Positions 24,949 to 34,596 of a DNA stretch of 64,000 nucleotides are shown here, in pieces (the stretch's first letter is position 1; every line of letters starts with the position of its first letter). Under the pieces are notes generated by a model. It had not been told where the DNA came from, did no database searches, and was given only the letters and a program-made list of their open reading frames with translations. The stretch covers positions 1-64,000 of IMG/VR virus record IMGVR_UViG_3300011934_000017; one strand, written 5' to 3'. The position numbers and the translations under genes were made by a program. This DNA is from a virus.

Positions 24949-27900
24949 ATGGCCGAAGATAGAATCACAAGCGACATGAAAAGCATGGCCAGCTCTTACG
25001 ATACTCCTAGAGCCGTGTCGCTTCTTCAGGATAAAGCGAGAGACGCAAGCGCTTATGTAAAAGACAAGATTGGTAAAGTACAAAACGCTAGGGAAGCAGC
25101 CTCTGACGAATCGAAGTCGTCTTCGGGGAATCAAGTAAAAGGCGCTACGGCTGCGGCGCAATCTATTCAAGAAGGCTTTTCTGGACTAAAAGACAGAAAT
25201 ACAAATCGGCATCGAGAAGTCATAGGCTCGATGCGTGAACAGACAAGCCAGCTAAAAGGAATATCTAACTCGGTAAGCGGCGTGTATAACATGCTGTTTA
25301 AAGAGAAGTATGGTCCTGATGTAGAGCCTTACTCCAGAGAAGAAGAAGGCATAAGCGGTCTGTCCGATCAGCTTCGTCGTCAACACGAAGAGGTAATGGA
25401 CGAGCTTAAAAAGATTCGAAAAGCTGTAGTGATGGGAGGAAGTGGAGGTGGTGGCTTCTTTGGAGCTTTTGGTGGACGCCCAGGTTCTAGGGGACGACGT
25501 ACTTCTCGCAGTAGAACACCACCTCCCAGTTCGCGTTCTGGTACACGATCAGGTACACCACCTCCCAGTTCTCGTTCTGGTACACCACCACCTACGCCTA
25601 ATCAGAATCGTAGTTCTTCTAGCTGGGGAAGGGCTGCTGCTAATGGTGGTGGCGGACCGCCCCCTCCACCTTCTGGTGGGAATAGTTGGTTAAATCGTGC
25701 GCAAAACTTAGGCAATTCCAAGTACGCTAGAATTATAAGCGGTGTAGTTACAGGAGCTACAGCAGCGTATACTGGCATAAAGATGCTAGGAGGTAATGAC
25801 TCTCCAGACATATCTGAGCTTGGGTCTAGTGGAACACCTTCTTCGTCTCCCGCTTCTTCGCCTGCCGCGCAAAGCACTGGAAGTTCTTATAGTGGACTAG
25901 GCAGTGTAAGTGCTGGAGAAGAGTCGCGCCAAGGTGTACACACAATAAGTACAGGTGTAGGCGATCACGGCGGTGTCAGTTATGGTACTCATCAGTTAGC
26001 TACTGAAAATGGAAGTATGGCTGCTTTTCTTCGATCAGAAGAAGGCCAACCCTATGCTCCTGCTTTTCAGGGTATGCAGCCCGGTACTAATGCATTTAAC
26101 GCACGTTATTCCGAAGTAGCAAAGGCGCATGAGAAAGACTTTGCTGCCGCGCAAAAGAATTACATTTTCCGAACTCACTACGCACCTATGCTTAACAACG
26201 TTAAGCGTGGTTCTGGGTTCGATGCAACAAATCGTGGGCCTGCTGTTCACGAAATGCTTTATTCTACTGGCGTACAATATGGTGGAGGTACGTCTGTAAT
26301 CAATAATGCGTTAAAAGGGTATGACCCTAACAACATGACGGATGCCGATATCATTCGTCGTGTGCAAGAATACAAAGGGCAAACAGTAGGTCAATACTTC
26401 AGATCGTCTGCTCCTGATACGCAAAGGTCTGTGTATAGAAGAACGTTCCGAGAGCGTGATACGCTTTTGGCAATGGATGCAGAGTATCAACAGCAACTGG
26501 CTGCTGGTGGACAACCGGCTTCCCAAGAAAATACTGCTCAGGTAGCCTCAACGCAAACAGGTAACAGTCCTGTATCTGCTAACACTGTAGCTCAAGAAGA
26601 ACCCGTATCTTTAGGTTCACCACCGCAGCAACAACCAGAACAGGTGGCAAGCAACAATTCAAATACGGCTATTGATGCTGCAACTGTCGCACTAACAGCA
26701 GGTGCTGCGGGAAGTGCCGCGCTTTCGTTAGTTCCTGCTAGATCGACACCGACACCTGCTGTTCCACCTTCTGTGACGCCTGCTGCCGCATCTGGAGCAA
26801 ACGCAAACAGGGTTATATCTGCAACACCGGCAACACCCCGATCAATCACAGCGACTCCTCCACCTTCAATAGCTGCGCCGACTCCGACTCCAACTCCTCC
26901 GTCTACTGGTGCAGCACCTAGATCGGGAGCGCCAGCAGCACCTCCACCTACTGGAGGCGGTTCTACATCTATAGCAGGAAAAGCAGTACAAGGGCTTAAA
27001 AAGGCTCCAGTTCTTTCGTTAGGCTTCGCTGCGCTCGATACTGCCACAGTGCTATCTAACGAAGAACTAAGTACAGGTGAAAAAGCAGGCGAGATAACAG
27101 ATATAGCCGGAGCTACGACTGGAGGTATAGTAGGCGCTAAGGTTGGTGCTTCTTTTGGATTACTTGGTGGACCGCTTGCTCCTGTAACTGTACCTCTAGG
27201 CGGCTTAGTAGGCGGCTTCTTAGGTTACATGGGAGGCAAAAAAGCAACAAACTCTGCGCGAAACTTCGCAGGGGAAATGCTTACAGATGAAGAAGGTGAA
27301 GTAGAAGAAAACGTACCCATAACAGGCGCTGAAGTAGCAGCTAGTTCACCTTCTACTGAAGAAGATGGTTTGCCTTCTAATCATCCTATGATGGTAGCGC
27401 AAAGGAATATCCAGCGCGAAGCTGAAAACAGTGCGGATACCTTAGAAGATGCGCAGACAGGAAATTCCGTTCAAGTAGGAACAACATCTTCTGCTTCTGA
27501 AACTGCGCAAACATTGGCTGCGGCAGAGTCTAGTCAGCTAATAACGAAGGATGCGTTTGATGCTGCTGTCGCTGTTGGAAGTCAAGACTCTACTTCACCT
27601 ACAGTAGTGAATAATTTTCCTGTACAAGGAGAATCAGCTACCCCTCAAAACGAACCTTCGACTGGCACACCGACTCCTGCACAGACGAATGCTCCTCAAG
27701 TTTCTCAAGCTCCAAGTGCTCCACGCCCTGAAGTATCGGCTAGACCTATTCAAGATACTGTGGGCTTACGCGATGATATGGAGAGACCGAGTTTAGTTGC
27801 GGATGCTGCGTTCACTGCAATGTCAGGTATTCTTTCTACTGTAGGTATTGATACAGACGCTTTACGCAATGCCAGTACGCGACGTGAAGCGCCGGAACAC

Positions 27901-28686
27901 ATGCGAAAGAATCTTCATGGGTATGCGGAATCTACGGCACCTGCTGTTACGTCTCGCACTCAAAATAGGCAAACGCCCGACGTTTATTCGCCTACGGTAA
28001 GTACATCACAGTCAGATGATCAACCTGCCCGTGTACAGGAAGAAGAAGAAGAAGCGGCTGCACCTACACGTCCTACTACAGTACGTGAAGGCAACAGAGT
28101 ATCCCATGACTTTACGCAGAATATACCTACGACTTCAACGCCTTCTACGGGTTCTGAAATAACAGATGAAGACTTAACAACACGCCCTGTAGGCAGTTCG
28201 AACGCCCCTTCATTTAGACCTCAAGACCAGATAAACCTTGATATAAATGAAGCCCATGCTCGAATGAATATTCGACCTATGGGTGCAAGGCAAGCAGCAT
28301 CGACACCTAAGTTTACACCTCAAAGAGGACAGACTGCGCCTGCAGAAGGTACTGCACCTGACTTCATGAGTTCGGTAGGTTACAATGGAAGTTCAATGGT
28401 GTCTAGCGTAGCTGGTCAGAATCAAAGTAACGCCAGTCCTTCTTCCGATGTTTCTACGCAGACTGTTAGCGATGTTCCTGCCCAGCGCCAGCAGTTTGAT
28501 AGTGTTCAGAAAGTCATGATGATGGAGCCTCCTACACAAGCGAGAGAAAAGCCCGATAACGCGCCGCAAGGTAGAACACCTTCTACAGGCACTTACGAGC
28601 CTCGCAACCATCAACCCTCTATCGATGAAACGCCAGCACTTGTAAGCGACTTCGGTCTAACCCTCCTTAACACAGGATTTATATAA
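24949..28686 (+). CDS. Tape-measure-like protein with muralytic domain
   Basis: 1245 residues. N-terminal ~165 residues are helical; a Gly/Ser/Arg/Pro low-complexity region (PPPSSRSGT repeats, ~165-245) follows. Residues ~320-510 look like a lysozyme-superfamily domain: GEESRQGVHTISTG with a candidate catalytic Glu, then GDHGGVSYGTHQLATENG. A glycine-zipper hydrophobic stretch lies at ~712-771 (GGIVGAKVGASFGLLGG), the rest being Pro/Thr/Ser/Glu-rich and disordered. Position before gp48/54- and gp53-like genes suits tape measure or hub; cell-wall cleavage during DNA entry is inferred. Stop and next start overlap (TAATG). Confidence 0.65.
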   Translation: MAEDRITSDMKSMASSYDTPRAVSLLQDKARDASAYVKDKIGKVQNAREAASDESKSSSGNQVKGATAAAQSIQEGFSGLKDRNTNRHREVIGSMREQTSQLKGISNSVSGVYNMLFKEKYGPDVEPYSREEEGISGLSDQLRRQHEEVMDELKKIRKAVVMGGSGGGGFFGAFGGRPGSRGRRTSRSRTPPPSSRSGTRSGTPPPSSRSGTPPPTPNQNRSSSSWGRAAANGGGGPPPPPSGGNSWLNRAQNLGNSKYARIISGVVTGATAAYTGIKMLGGNDSPDISELGSSGTPSSSPASSPAAQSTGSSYSGLGSVSAGEESRQGVHTISTGVGDHGGVSYGTHQLATENGSMAAFLRSEEGQPYAPAFQGMQPGTNAFNARYSEVAKAHEKDFAAAQKNYIFRTHYAPMLNNVKRGSGFDATNRGPAVHEMLYSTGVQYGGGTSVINNALKGYDPNNMTDADIIRRVQEYKGQTVGQYFRSSAPDTQRSVYRRTFRERDTLLAMDAEYQQQLAAGGQPASQENTAQVASTQTGNSPVSANTVAQEEPVSLGSPPQQQPEQVASNNSNTAIDAATVALTAGAAGSAALSLVPARSTPTPAVPPSVTPAAASGANANRVISATPATPRSITATPPPSIAAPTPTPTPPSTGAAPRSGAPAAPPPTGGGSTSIAGKAVQGLKKAPVLSLGFAALDTATVLSNEELSTGEKAGEITDIAGATTGGIVGAKVGASFGLLGGPLAPVTVPLGGLVGGFLGYMGGKKATNSARNFAGEMLTDEEGEVEENVPITGAEVAASSPSTEEDGLPSNHPMMVAQRNIQREAENSADTLEDAQTGNSVQVGTTSSASETAQTLAAAESSQLITKDAFDAAVAVGSQDSTSPTVVNNFPVQGESATPQNEPSTGTPTPAQTNAPQVSQAPSAPRPEVSARPIQDTVGLRDDMERPSLVADAAFTAMSGILSTVGIDTDALRNASTRREAPEHMRKNLHGYAESTAPAVTSRTQNRQTPDVYSPTVSTSQSDDQPARVQEEEEEAAAPTRPTTVREGNRVSHDFTQNIPTTSTPSTGSEITDEDLTTRPVGSSNAPSFRPQDQINLDINEAHARMNIRPMGARQAASTPKFTPQRGQTAPAEGTAPDFMSSVGYNGSSMVSSVAGQNQSNASPSSDVSTQTVSDVPAQRQQFDSVQKVMMMEPPTQAREKPDNAPQGRTPSTGTYEPRNHQPSIDETPALVSDFGLTLLNTGFI

Positions 28687-29402
28687 TGCCTATTGGAAAT
28701 ATTGGTTCAGCGCTAATGCCTACAAAGTCCGTTTCTGAAGTAGCTCCTTTTGGAGGCATTGGAAATGGCTTTCCTGAAATGTACACTGCTGAATTAGATG
28801 CAGTTCTTCGAAACGGGGAACGTATCAACATTAAAGCACCGCTTCCTGAAAACTATCAGTTTCAGCTTTCTACTTCGTTCGATAATCCGTTTAACCAACC
28901 TCTATCTAATCTAGCTTCCCAGTTTGGTGGTAATATTGGACAATCTGTAGATTCATTGTCTTCAGGTACGTTGATGGCTACAGGTAAATCCACTATCAAC
29001 AAATGGTTTACAGGCGCTGTCTGGACAGGCGGTAGTTTGTTCCAGATTACCGTACCTTTTGTTATTCGTGCTTACCAAGACACAAAGAAAGAAGTGGTAG
29101 AAGTAATGCGCGATATGCTAAAGCTGGTTGCACCGTCTGAAATGATAGGTGGCTTTCTAGCAGCACCTGGTCCTACAATGTCAAAAGCCTTTAGTGACGG
29201 TGAAAACGCAGGTGACGATATCACAATTCGTATTGGTAAGTTCTTTATGATGCGTCCCTGCGTTATAGATTCCGTAACCTGTGATTTTGATACTCAGATG
29301 GACGTAGAAGGTCAATCACCTTTGAGCGCTACAATTACCGTGAACGCTATGTCTTACTGGGCTGTTACCAAAGAAGACCTCGATCACTACTTCCGAGTAT
29401 AA
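28686..29402 (+). CDS. Baseplate tube cap protein (gp48/gp54-like)
   Basis: 238 residues. The Asn/Pro-rich start, a central LSTSFDNPFNQPLSN element, a VPFVIRAYQDTKKEVVEVM strand-helix and PGPT after a hydrophobic stretch resemble T4-type baseplate tube-initiation proteins. The C-terminal half (IRIGKFFMMRPCVIDSVTCD) is a beta structure like tube domains. Overlaps the tape-measure stop by 1 nt (TAATG). In T4 gp48 and gp54 polymerise on the hub to start the tube; here only one such gene is seen. Confidence 0.65.
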   Translation: MPIGNIGSALMPTKSVSEVAPFGGIGNGFPEMYTAELDAVLRNGERINIKAPLPENYQFQLSTSFDNPFNQPLSNLASQFGGNIGQSVDSLSSGTLMATGKSTINKWFTGAVWTGGSLFQITVPFVIRAYQDTKKEVVEVMRDMLKLVAPSEMIGGFLAAPGPTMSKAFSDGENAGDDITIRIGKFFMMRPCVIDSVTCDFDTQMDVEGQSPLSATITVNAMSYWAVTKEDLDHYFRV

Positions 29403-29405
29403 ATC

Positions 29406-29738
29406 ATGCCTTCAATAATGCTAAGAGCAGAACATGTTGTTGTAGATCAGCTAGGCATGGATCCTCTAAGAGACCGTTCTTACGAGAATATTCTTAGCGT
29501 ACCTAGCTGGACTTACTACACTGTTTCCGATGCTGACAAGTACAATGCACCACTTATATCGTTTAATCTTTACGATACGCCCGATCTTTGGTGGGCTATA
29601 ATGGTATTCAATGGAATATCAGACGCATTTACTTTAACTCCAGGAACGCGATTGAAGATTCCCGATCAGAACGCTGTGATATCTGCTTTGGCACGAGAGC
29701 AAGAGCGTCAGCCAAAGAACCGCATCTTGGAGATTTAA
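29406..29738 (+). CDS. Baseplate wedge protein (gp53-like, LysM-type)
   Basis: 110 residues. LYDTPDLWWAIMVFNGISDA followed by LTPGTRLKIP is the LysM-like wedge pattern of T4 gp53, which contacts inner baseplate parts. Located between the tube cap and the hub gene. Three nt after the preceding stop; a TATAAAT sequence (29398-29404) overlaps this junction. Confidence 0.75.
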   Translation: MPSIMLRAEHVVVDQLGMDPLRDRSYENILSVPSWTYYTVSDADKYNAPLISFNLYDTPDLWWAIMVFNGISDAFTLTPGTRLKIPDQNAVISALAREQERQPKNRILEI

Positions 29739-29739
29739 T

Positions 29740-32424
29740 ATGGAAGCAGTTCTAAATGTCAAAGGCATTGCATATTGCAAGATAGAAATTGAAGACGCGA
29801 ATATGCCAGCTTCTTTCAACTTGATCGATCATATCATGATTCAAGAAGGGTTTGGCATAGCGGTTCCCACGCTTACGCTTTATCTGTTCGACCAGACAGG
29901 TACGCTTCAGACAGATATGAACCTTGTCGAAGGAACCAAGTGCTCCATATCTATCACTCGTGACAGCCAGAGCGATACGATTGAAAAGCGGACGTTCAGC
30001 TTGTGGGGCATGAAGCGTGGCGTAACGAGCGAAGGTCCGCACCTTCAAGCCACGTTTATTCTTGACGTACCAAAGTGGAGCGCGGGCGTTTATTGTGAAA
30101 ACTTTCGCACTACCAGTGCTGGCGCAATGTCTCAAATAGCGTCAAGAGCTGGCTTAGGATATGACGGGCCTTCAGGTACTGATGACAATATGAACTGGCT
30201 TAATATCAACGCTACGCGTTCTTCATTTAGCGAAGACGTGGCAATGCGTGGATATGCTGGAACAAGTAGTTGCATGGCGCGTGTTATCACGATGGATAGT
30301 CAGCTTCGATATAAAGACCTATTTGAAGTTCTCAAAGGCCAAGAAGATGCTACCTTACTTCTTAACGCAGATGAAGAAGGTATCAATCCGTATCCCGTTA
30401 AAGAGACGCAAGAAAGCTCGCTGAGCGGAGTTATGGCGCACTGGTTCAACTACGGTCAGATTCAACACGAACATTCGTTGAACGATAGCGGACAACAAAA
30501 GACAGATAGAATAGCAGCACCTGTGTTAGGCGATGCGCTTCCTATCAGTGACAGGATCAAAGGACTCATATCGGATTCTGTTGCAGGGCGTGTGACGTAT
30601 ACAGGTATGGATACTGGTACTGAACCTAAACCACAATCTAATCATCATCAATATTATGAAAAAGCGCTTTATCAGAATCTTAGAAGTTTAGGTCTTTTCT
30701 CTGAGAAGGTACGGGTATTGCTTACCGTACCTACAGACATTTTTAGCTTCGATTGTGTTAAGTATAATCAACGCGATCCTATTGGTCATCATCTGGAGCC
30801 TTCAAAAGCGTTGAACGGTAAATGGTTGATTGCAGGAAAGACTATACGTATTAAGAACGGGCATACGTATAGTGAAGTGTTAGACCTATTGCGCCCTTAC
30901 ATATCGAATACCGGAAGCACGAAAGCTGCGGGTGATGCTGATGTAGGACGTATGGAACAAGCCAATGAAGGTCCGTTCGATCTAACAGAGGGAATGAACG
31001 AAGAGCTTACAGAACAACCCAACACTTCTGTTATTGATCCTGTTGTAGACAACGCTCCTGTACCTGAAGTAGATCAAGCACAGACGTTAATGGACAATCT
31101 GGAGCTTTACGATCAAGTTAATCCTGCAATTCCAAACGTACCTCTTCCTGCTGCTGGTGGTACAAGTCGAGGCTCACAAGGTGCCTTAGCTCAAATAAAC
31201 TTGCGGGACACGTTGAATGAGATTCAGCGCGTAGATAACGAGCTTTCCAATATAGTAGAACAGTCAAAAGCTGGCTTCACACCTGAAGACCTGATGACCG
31301 TGAAGCGCATAGCTGATTCTGCTGTTAAGACTTCGGCAAACTCTACGATAGGTGCACTTAAAGAACACCTTTCGTCTACAGGAAGTCCAGCATCTGGAAT
31401 AGCAGGACTTGCTGCTGATGTTCAAAAAGGCATTTCGGTAGCATTGGATCGACCTATACTTGACAGGTTTACGGCGAATGTCTCTGAAATAAAAGATCAA
31501 GTGTTTGAGTCTGTTGTTTCTTCTGTGTCGGGTGCTAATACTGCTGTCGGTGATGTGATTGGTGATATTCAGAAAGGTGGTATATTCTCTGAAGACTTCA
31601 ATATCAATGGTTTAACGGCTCCCGTAGATGCCGCAAGAAATGTAGTCGATGCTATAGAACAAGCTGCAAATAAAGGCGCTAATTTTGTATTTCCGGCTTC
31701 ACAGTTTGGACTCGAAGCGAGTGCTGTTGCCATAAATCCTAAAAAAGTGGCAGAGTTCTTGGTAGACTACGCGGACAGCAAAAAGAATCCTCAAGAGTTT
31801 CTGAAAGAAAAAGGTGCAGATGCGTACCAAGAAGTCTTCGGCACCAAGCCTCCAGGCGATGCGCGTGAAGCTATGGAGCAGCTAAAGAAGTCTGCGGATA
31901 AAGTGGCTAAACTATTCGGTGCTGACGAAGTATTGGTAGATGGAATAAAAGAGATTGCTAACAACAGGAATGTCCAAACGTTAGTAGATTCAGATTCCTC
32001 TGCGAAGGATCGTCTAAATGCAGCTAAAGATGCCCTGTTGTCTGACAATCCTGGACTTACCGTTAAGATTCCAGGCATCGATGCCTCTGCAAACGTTAAT
32101 GTAAATAACGCAGTAGAAAAAGCAATAAATAAAGGTACTGATTATTCTGAAGTATTAGATTTTCAGTTCGGTGAAAACGGCGTGGCTCCGCTGGTAGAGA
32201 CAGTAACAGATAAAATAAGGGAAGGGTCTGATGCTGATGTTATTCAAACTGTTCGGGAAGCAATTTCTTGGGCAGAGTATACTCGCATCGGCAGTAACGA
32301 AGCTAAGAAGACAGGAGTAGATGACGATATCTTTTGGGAGTTTCCGCACAGTGTTCCTTACACTGTTCTTGAAGAAGGTGAAGGTGAGTCTCACAGCCTA
32401 AGTGATATACTTCCTGGGTTTTAA
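29740..32424 (+). CDS. Baseplate hub protein (gp27-like) with long C-terminal extension
   Basis: 894 residues. N-terminal ~390 residues are beta-rich hub-like: KIEIEDANMPASFNLIDHIM, an SITRD barrel strand, VYCENFRTTSAGAMSQIA, a RVITMDSQLRYKDLFEVLKG helix and LLTVPTDIFSFDCVKYNQRD, ending with IAGKTIRIKNGHTYSEVLDL. This layout resembles T4 gp27-type hubs that carry the spike. The C-terminal ~500 residues are helical, with repeated Asp/Ala/Val stretches, and not recognised. No spike or lysozyme domain (gp5) is seen here. GGAG precedes ATG 29740. Confidence 0.65.
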   Translation: MEAVLNVKGIAYCKIEIEDANMPASFNLIDHIMIQEGFGIAVPTLTLYLFDQTGTLQTDMNLVEGTKCSISITRDSQSDTIEKRTFSLWGMKRGVTSEGPHLQATFILDVPKWSAGVYCENFRTTSAGAMSQIASRAGLGYDGPSGTDDNMNWLNINATRSSFSEDVAMRGYAGTSSCMARVITMDSQLRYKDLFEVLKGQEDATLLLNADEEGINPYPVKETQESSLSGVMAHWFNYGQIQHEHSLNDSGQQKTDRIAAPVLGDALPISDRIKGLISDSVAGRVTYTGMDTGTEPKPQSNHHQYYEKALYQNLRSLGLFSEKVRVLLTVPTDIFSFDCVKYNQRDPIGHHLEPSKALNGKWLIAGKTIRIKNGHTYSEVLDLLRPYISNTGSTKAAGDADVGRMEQANEGPFDLTEGMNEELTEQPNTSVIDPVVDNAPVPEVDQAQTLMDNLELYDQVNPAIPNVPLPAAGGTSRGSQGALAQINLRDTLNEIQRVDNELSNIVEQSKAGFTPEDLMTVKRIADSAVKTSANSTIGALKEHLSSTGSPASGIAGLAADVQKGISVALDRPILDRFTANVSEIKDQVFESVVSSVSGANTAVGDVIGDIQKGGIFSEDFNINGLTAPVDAARNVVDAIEQAANKGANFVFPASQFGLEASAVAINPKKVAEFLVDYADSKKNPQEFLKEKGADAYQEVFGTKPPGDAREAMEQLKKSADKVAKLFGADEVLVDGIKEIANNRNVQTLVDSDSSAKDRLNAAKDALLSDNPGLTVKIPGIDASANVNVNNAVEKAINKGTDYSEVLDFQFGENGVAPLVETVTDKIREGSDADVIQTVREAISWAEYTRIGSNEAKKTGVDDDIFWEFPHSVPYTVLEEGEGESHSLSDILPGF

Positions 32425-32455
32425 CGTAACATAAACCAATCAAAGAGAAATACAC

Positions 32456-34222
32456 ATGACAGAACTGCAAAAAACTTACGGTCCTACTCTTCCTATTTCA
32501 GAAGAGATTCATGCCACAAAGTACCGTCAAGACGGCGAAACGTTCCGCGAAGCCATGGGGCGAATTGCTAATGTTCTGAGTGATGATTCCGATCATTTCT
32601 CCAAGTTTCGAAATATCTTGCTTGATCAGCGATTCATGCCTGCGGGTCGCGTTCAAAGTTCTATTGGTAGTCCACGTCGCACTACTGCCTACAACTGCTT
32701 TGTGAGTCCTCCCATTCCCGACAGTATGGATGGAATCATGGAAGCTGCAAAGAAAGCAGCCAAGACATTACGTATGGGCGGCGGTATCGGCTATGACTTC
32801 TCTACTCTACGTCCTAAAGGCGACCTGATTGTCAGCCTTGACAGTAGCAGTAGCGGTCCTGTAAGCTTTATGGGTATCTTCGACGCTGTTTGCCGTACAA
32901 TCAGTAGTTCTGGTCATCGTCGTGGTGCGCAGATGGGTGTAATGCGTGTTGATCATCCCGATATTGAGGAGTTTGTTGAAGCAAAAACCAATAGCGACAA
33001 GCTAACCAACTTCAATATCAGTGTTGGTGTTACCGACGAGTTTATGGAAGCGGTACGTGCTAACAAACAGTTCGATCTACGCTTTGAAGGTCGTGTACAT
33101 AAGCGTATTGACGCTGTATCATTGTGGGAAAAGATTATGCGAGCGACATGGGACTGGGCAGAACCTGGTATTCTGTACATCGACCGCATTAATGAAATGA
33201 ACAATTTATGGTACGGCGAAGAGATTGCAGCTACTAATCCCTGCGGTGAGCAGCCCCTACCTCCGTACGGCGCCTGTCTGCTGGGTTCATACAATCTAGT
33301 CAAGTACCTGATGCCCAACACCCAAGAAGGCGGGCCGCAGTACGACTTTGATTGGGATATGTTCATCGGTGACATTCCTCTTGTTGTTCGTGCTATGGAC
33401 AATGTGGTAGATAACACAATCTACCCGCTCGAAGAGCAAGAGCAAGAAGCTCAGAACAAACGCCGTATGGGCTTAGGCATTACAGGTTTTGCAAACGCAA
33501 GTGAAGCACTGGATTACTCCTATGGTTCAAAAGAGTGCCTAGAGTTCGAAGAGCGTCTGTTAGAGATTCTGGCGAATGCTACTTACCAAGCTTCAGCGCA
33601 TCTTGCCGCAGAGAAAGGCAGCTTTCCACTGTATGATGAAGAACGCTACGCACAAGGCAAGTTTATCCAACGCCTTAATGCCAACACTCGGGAACTCATT
33701 CGGCAACTGGGTCTGCGAAACAGTCACCTACTTTCGATTGCTCCGACCGGCACAATTAGTCTGAGCGCTGATAACGTAAGCAGCGGTATCGAACCGCCGT
33801 TCTCCCACTACTATGATCGTACTGTTATCATGGAAAGTGGAAAGAAGCGTACCGAGCGTGTAGAAGACTATGCTTACCGTGTCTTAGGCATCAAAGGTGT
33901 CACAGCCGACGAGTGTACTGTTCAACAGCACCTCGACGTACTGGTTGTTGCTTCCAAGTGGGTAGACAGCGCTGTGTCCAAGACACTTAACGTCGGTGAC
34001 CAAGTGACGTGGAGCGATTTCAAAGATATCTACATGAATGCGTGGCTCGAAGGCTGTAAAGGTTGTACTACATTCCGAGCATCGGGCAAGCGCTTTGGTA
34101 TTCTGAATAAAGTGGATGATTCGAAAGAAGCACCTGAAGAACCTAAGGATGAACTTGCAGTTATGGCAGAAGGCGAAGCTTGCACTTTCGACCCTGCTAC
34201 AGGACGTAAAACATGCGAGTAG
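32456..34222 (+). CDS. nrdJ: Class II (B12-dependent) ribonucleotide reductase
   Basis: 588 residues. Reduces ribonucleotides to deoxyribonucleotides using adenosylcobalamin, supplying phage DNA synthesis. RMGGGIGYDFSTLRPKGD, HRRGAQMGVMRVDHPDIEEF, NPCGEQPLPPYGACLLGSYN (finger-loop Cys263 and Glu265) and SIAPTGTISLSADNVSSGIE are hallmark NrdJ motifs. YNCFVSP (Cys ~81) and GCKGCTTFR (~530) offer the active-site redox cysteines; the C-terminus has cysteines 11 residues apart (EACTFDPATGRKTCE) that may shuttle electrons. No N-terminal ATP-cone and shorter than many cellular NrdJ. Oxygen-independent activity suits anaerobic hosts. Overlaps the next gene by 10 nt. Confidence 0.93.
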   Translation: MTELQKTYGPTLPISEEIHATKYRQDGETFREAMGRIANVLSDDSDHFSKFRNILLDQRFMPAGRVQSSIGSPRRTTAYNCFVSPPIPDSMDGIMEAAKKAAKTLRMGGGIGYDFSTLRPKGDLIVSLDSSSSGPVSFMGIFDAVCRTISSSGHRRGAQMGVMRVDHPDIEEFVEAKTNSDKLTNFNISVGVTDEFMEAVRANKQFDLRFEGRVHKRIDAVSLWEKIMRATWDWAEPGILYIDRINEMNNLWYGEEIAATNPCGEQPLPPYGACLLGSYNLVKYLMPNTQEGGPQYDFDWDMFIGDIPLVVRAMDNVVDNTIYPLEEQEQEAQNKRRMGLGITGFANASEALDYSYGSKECLEFEERLLEILANATYQASAHLAAEKGSFPLYDEERYAQGKFIQRLNANTRELIRQLGLRNSHLLSIAPTGTISLSADNVSSGIEPPFSHYYDRTVIMESGKKRTERVEDYAYRVLGIKGVTADECTVQQHLDVLVVASKWVDSAVSKTLNVGDQVTWSDFKDIYMNAWLEGCKGCTTFRASGKRFGILNKVDDSKEAPEEPKDELAVMAEGEACTFDPATGRKTCE

Positions 34223-34530
34223 ACAGTCCTTGCATAAACGTTTGTAAGATACAAGGCGGTATATGTTCTGGCTGTGATCGAACCCTTTCAGAAGTAGCAA
34301 TGTGGAGCAGGCTTGATATGAGTGAGCGTATGGAACTTATGCGTCAAATTTCAGGCCAAGCCTCTACGCATACTTGTCCGAAATGCAAAGGGCCTTCGTA
34401 CTGTGCCATTGAAGCAGGCAAAAGCGCTTCAACTTGCTGGTGCATGACTTTAGCTTTAGCTAAGGATGAAACGGTCTCTGAGGAAGATATCTGCCTATGT
34501 CGTTCTTGTGTTCGAAGTTTGTTTGAATAA
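34213..34530 (+). CDS. DUF1289-CWC cysteine-rich fusion
   Basis: 105 residues with 14 cysteines. N-terminal half matches DUF1289 (SPCINVCKIQGGICSGCDRT, then EVAMWSRLDMSERMELM). C-terminal half matches the cysteine-rich CWC family (CPKCKGPSYCAIEAGKS, then CWC). Both are small metal-binding families of proteobacteria, normally separate. It overlaps nrdJ by 10 nt, so translation is coupled. A role supporting the reductase (metal or thiol chemistry) is possible but is inference. Confidence 0.75.
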   Translation: MRVDSPCINVCKIQGGICSGCDRTLSEVAMWSRLDMSERMELMRQISGQASTHTCPKCKGPSYCAIEAGKSASTCWCMTLALAKDETVSEEDICLCRSCVRSLFE

Positions 34531-34542
34531 GTAACTGTAAAT

Positions 34543-34579
34543 AAAGGGTAGTCAGTCTAAACGCTGTCTGCCCTTTTTT
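34543..34579 (+). terminator. Intrinsic terminator
   Basis: A 9-bp stem with one wobble (34543-34551 with 34568-34576) extended by CAG/CTG inside, then a T run. Separates the nrdJ pair from the deaminase gene. A TAAATA box (34538-34543) abuts it. Confidence 0.85.
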
Positions 34580-34596
34580 ATGCTTGAGGAATAAAA

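Noticed and set aside
26592-27047. Minus-strand Gly/Ala-rich frame
   Set aside because: Antisense shadow of the Pro/Ala/Thr-rich part of the tape-measure-like gene.
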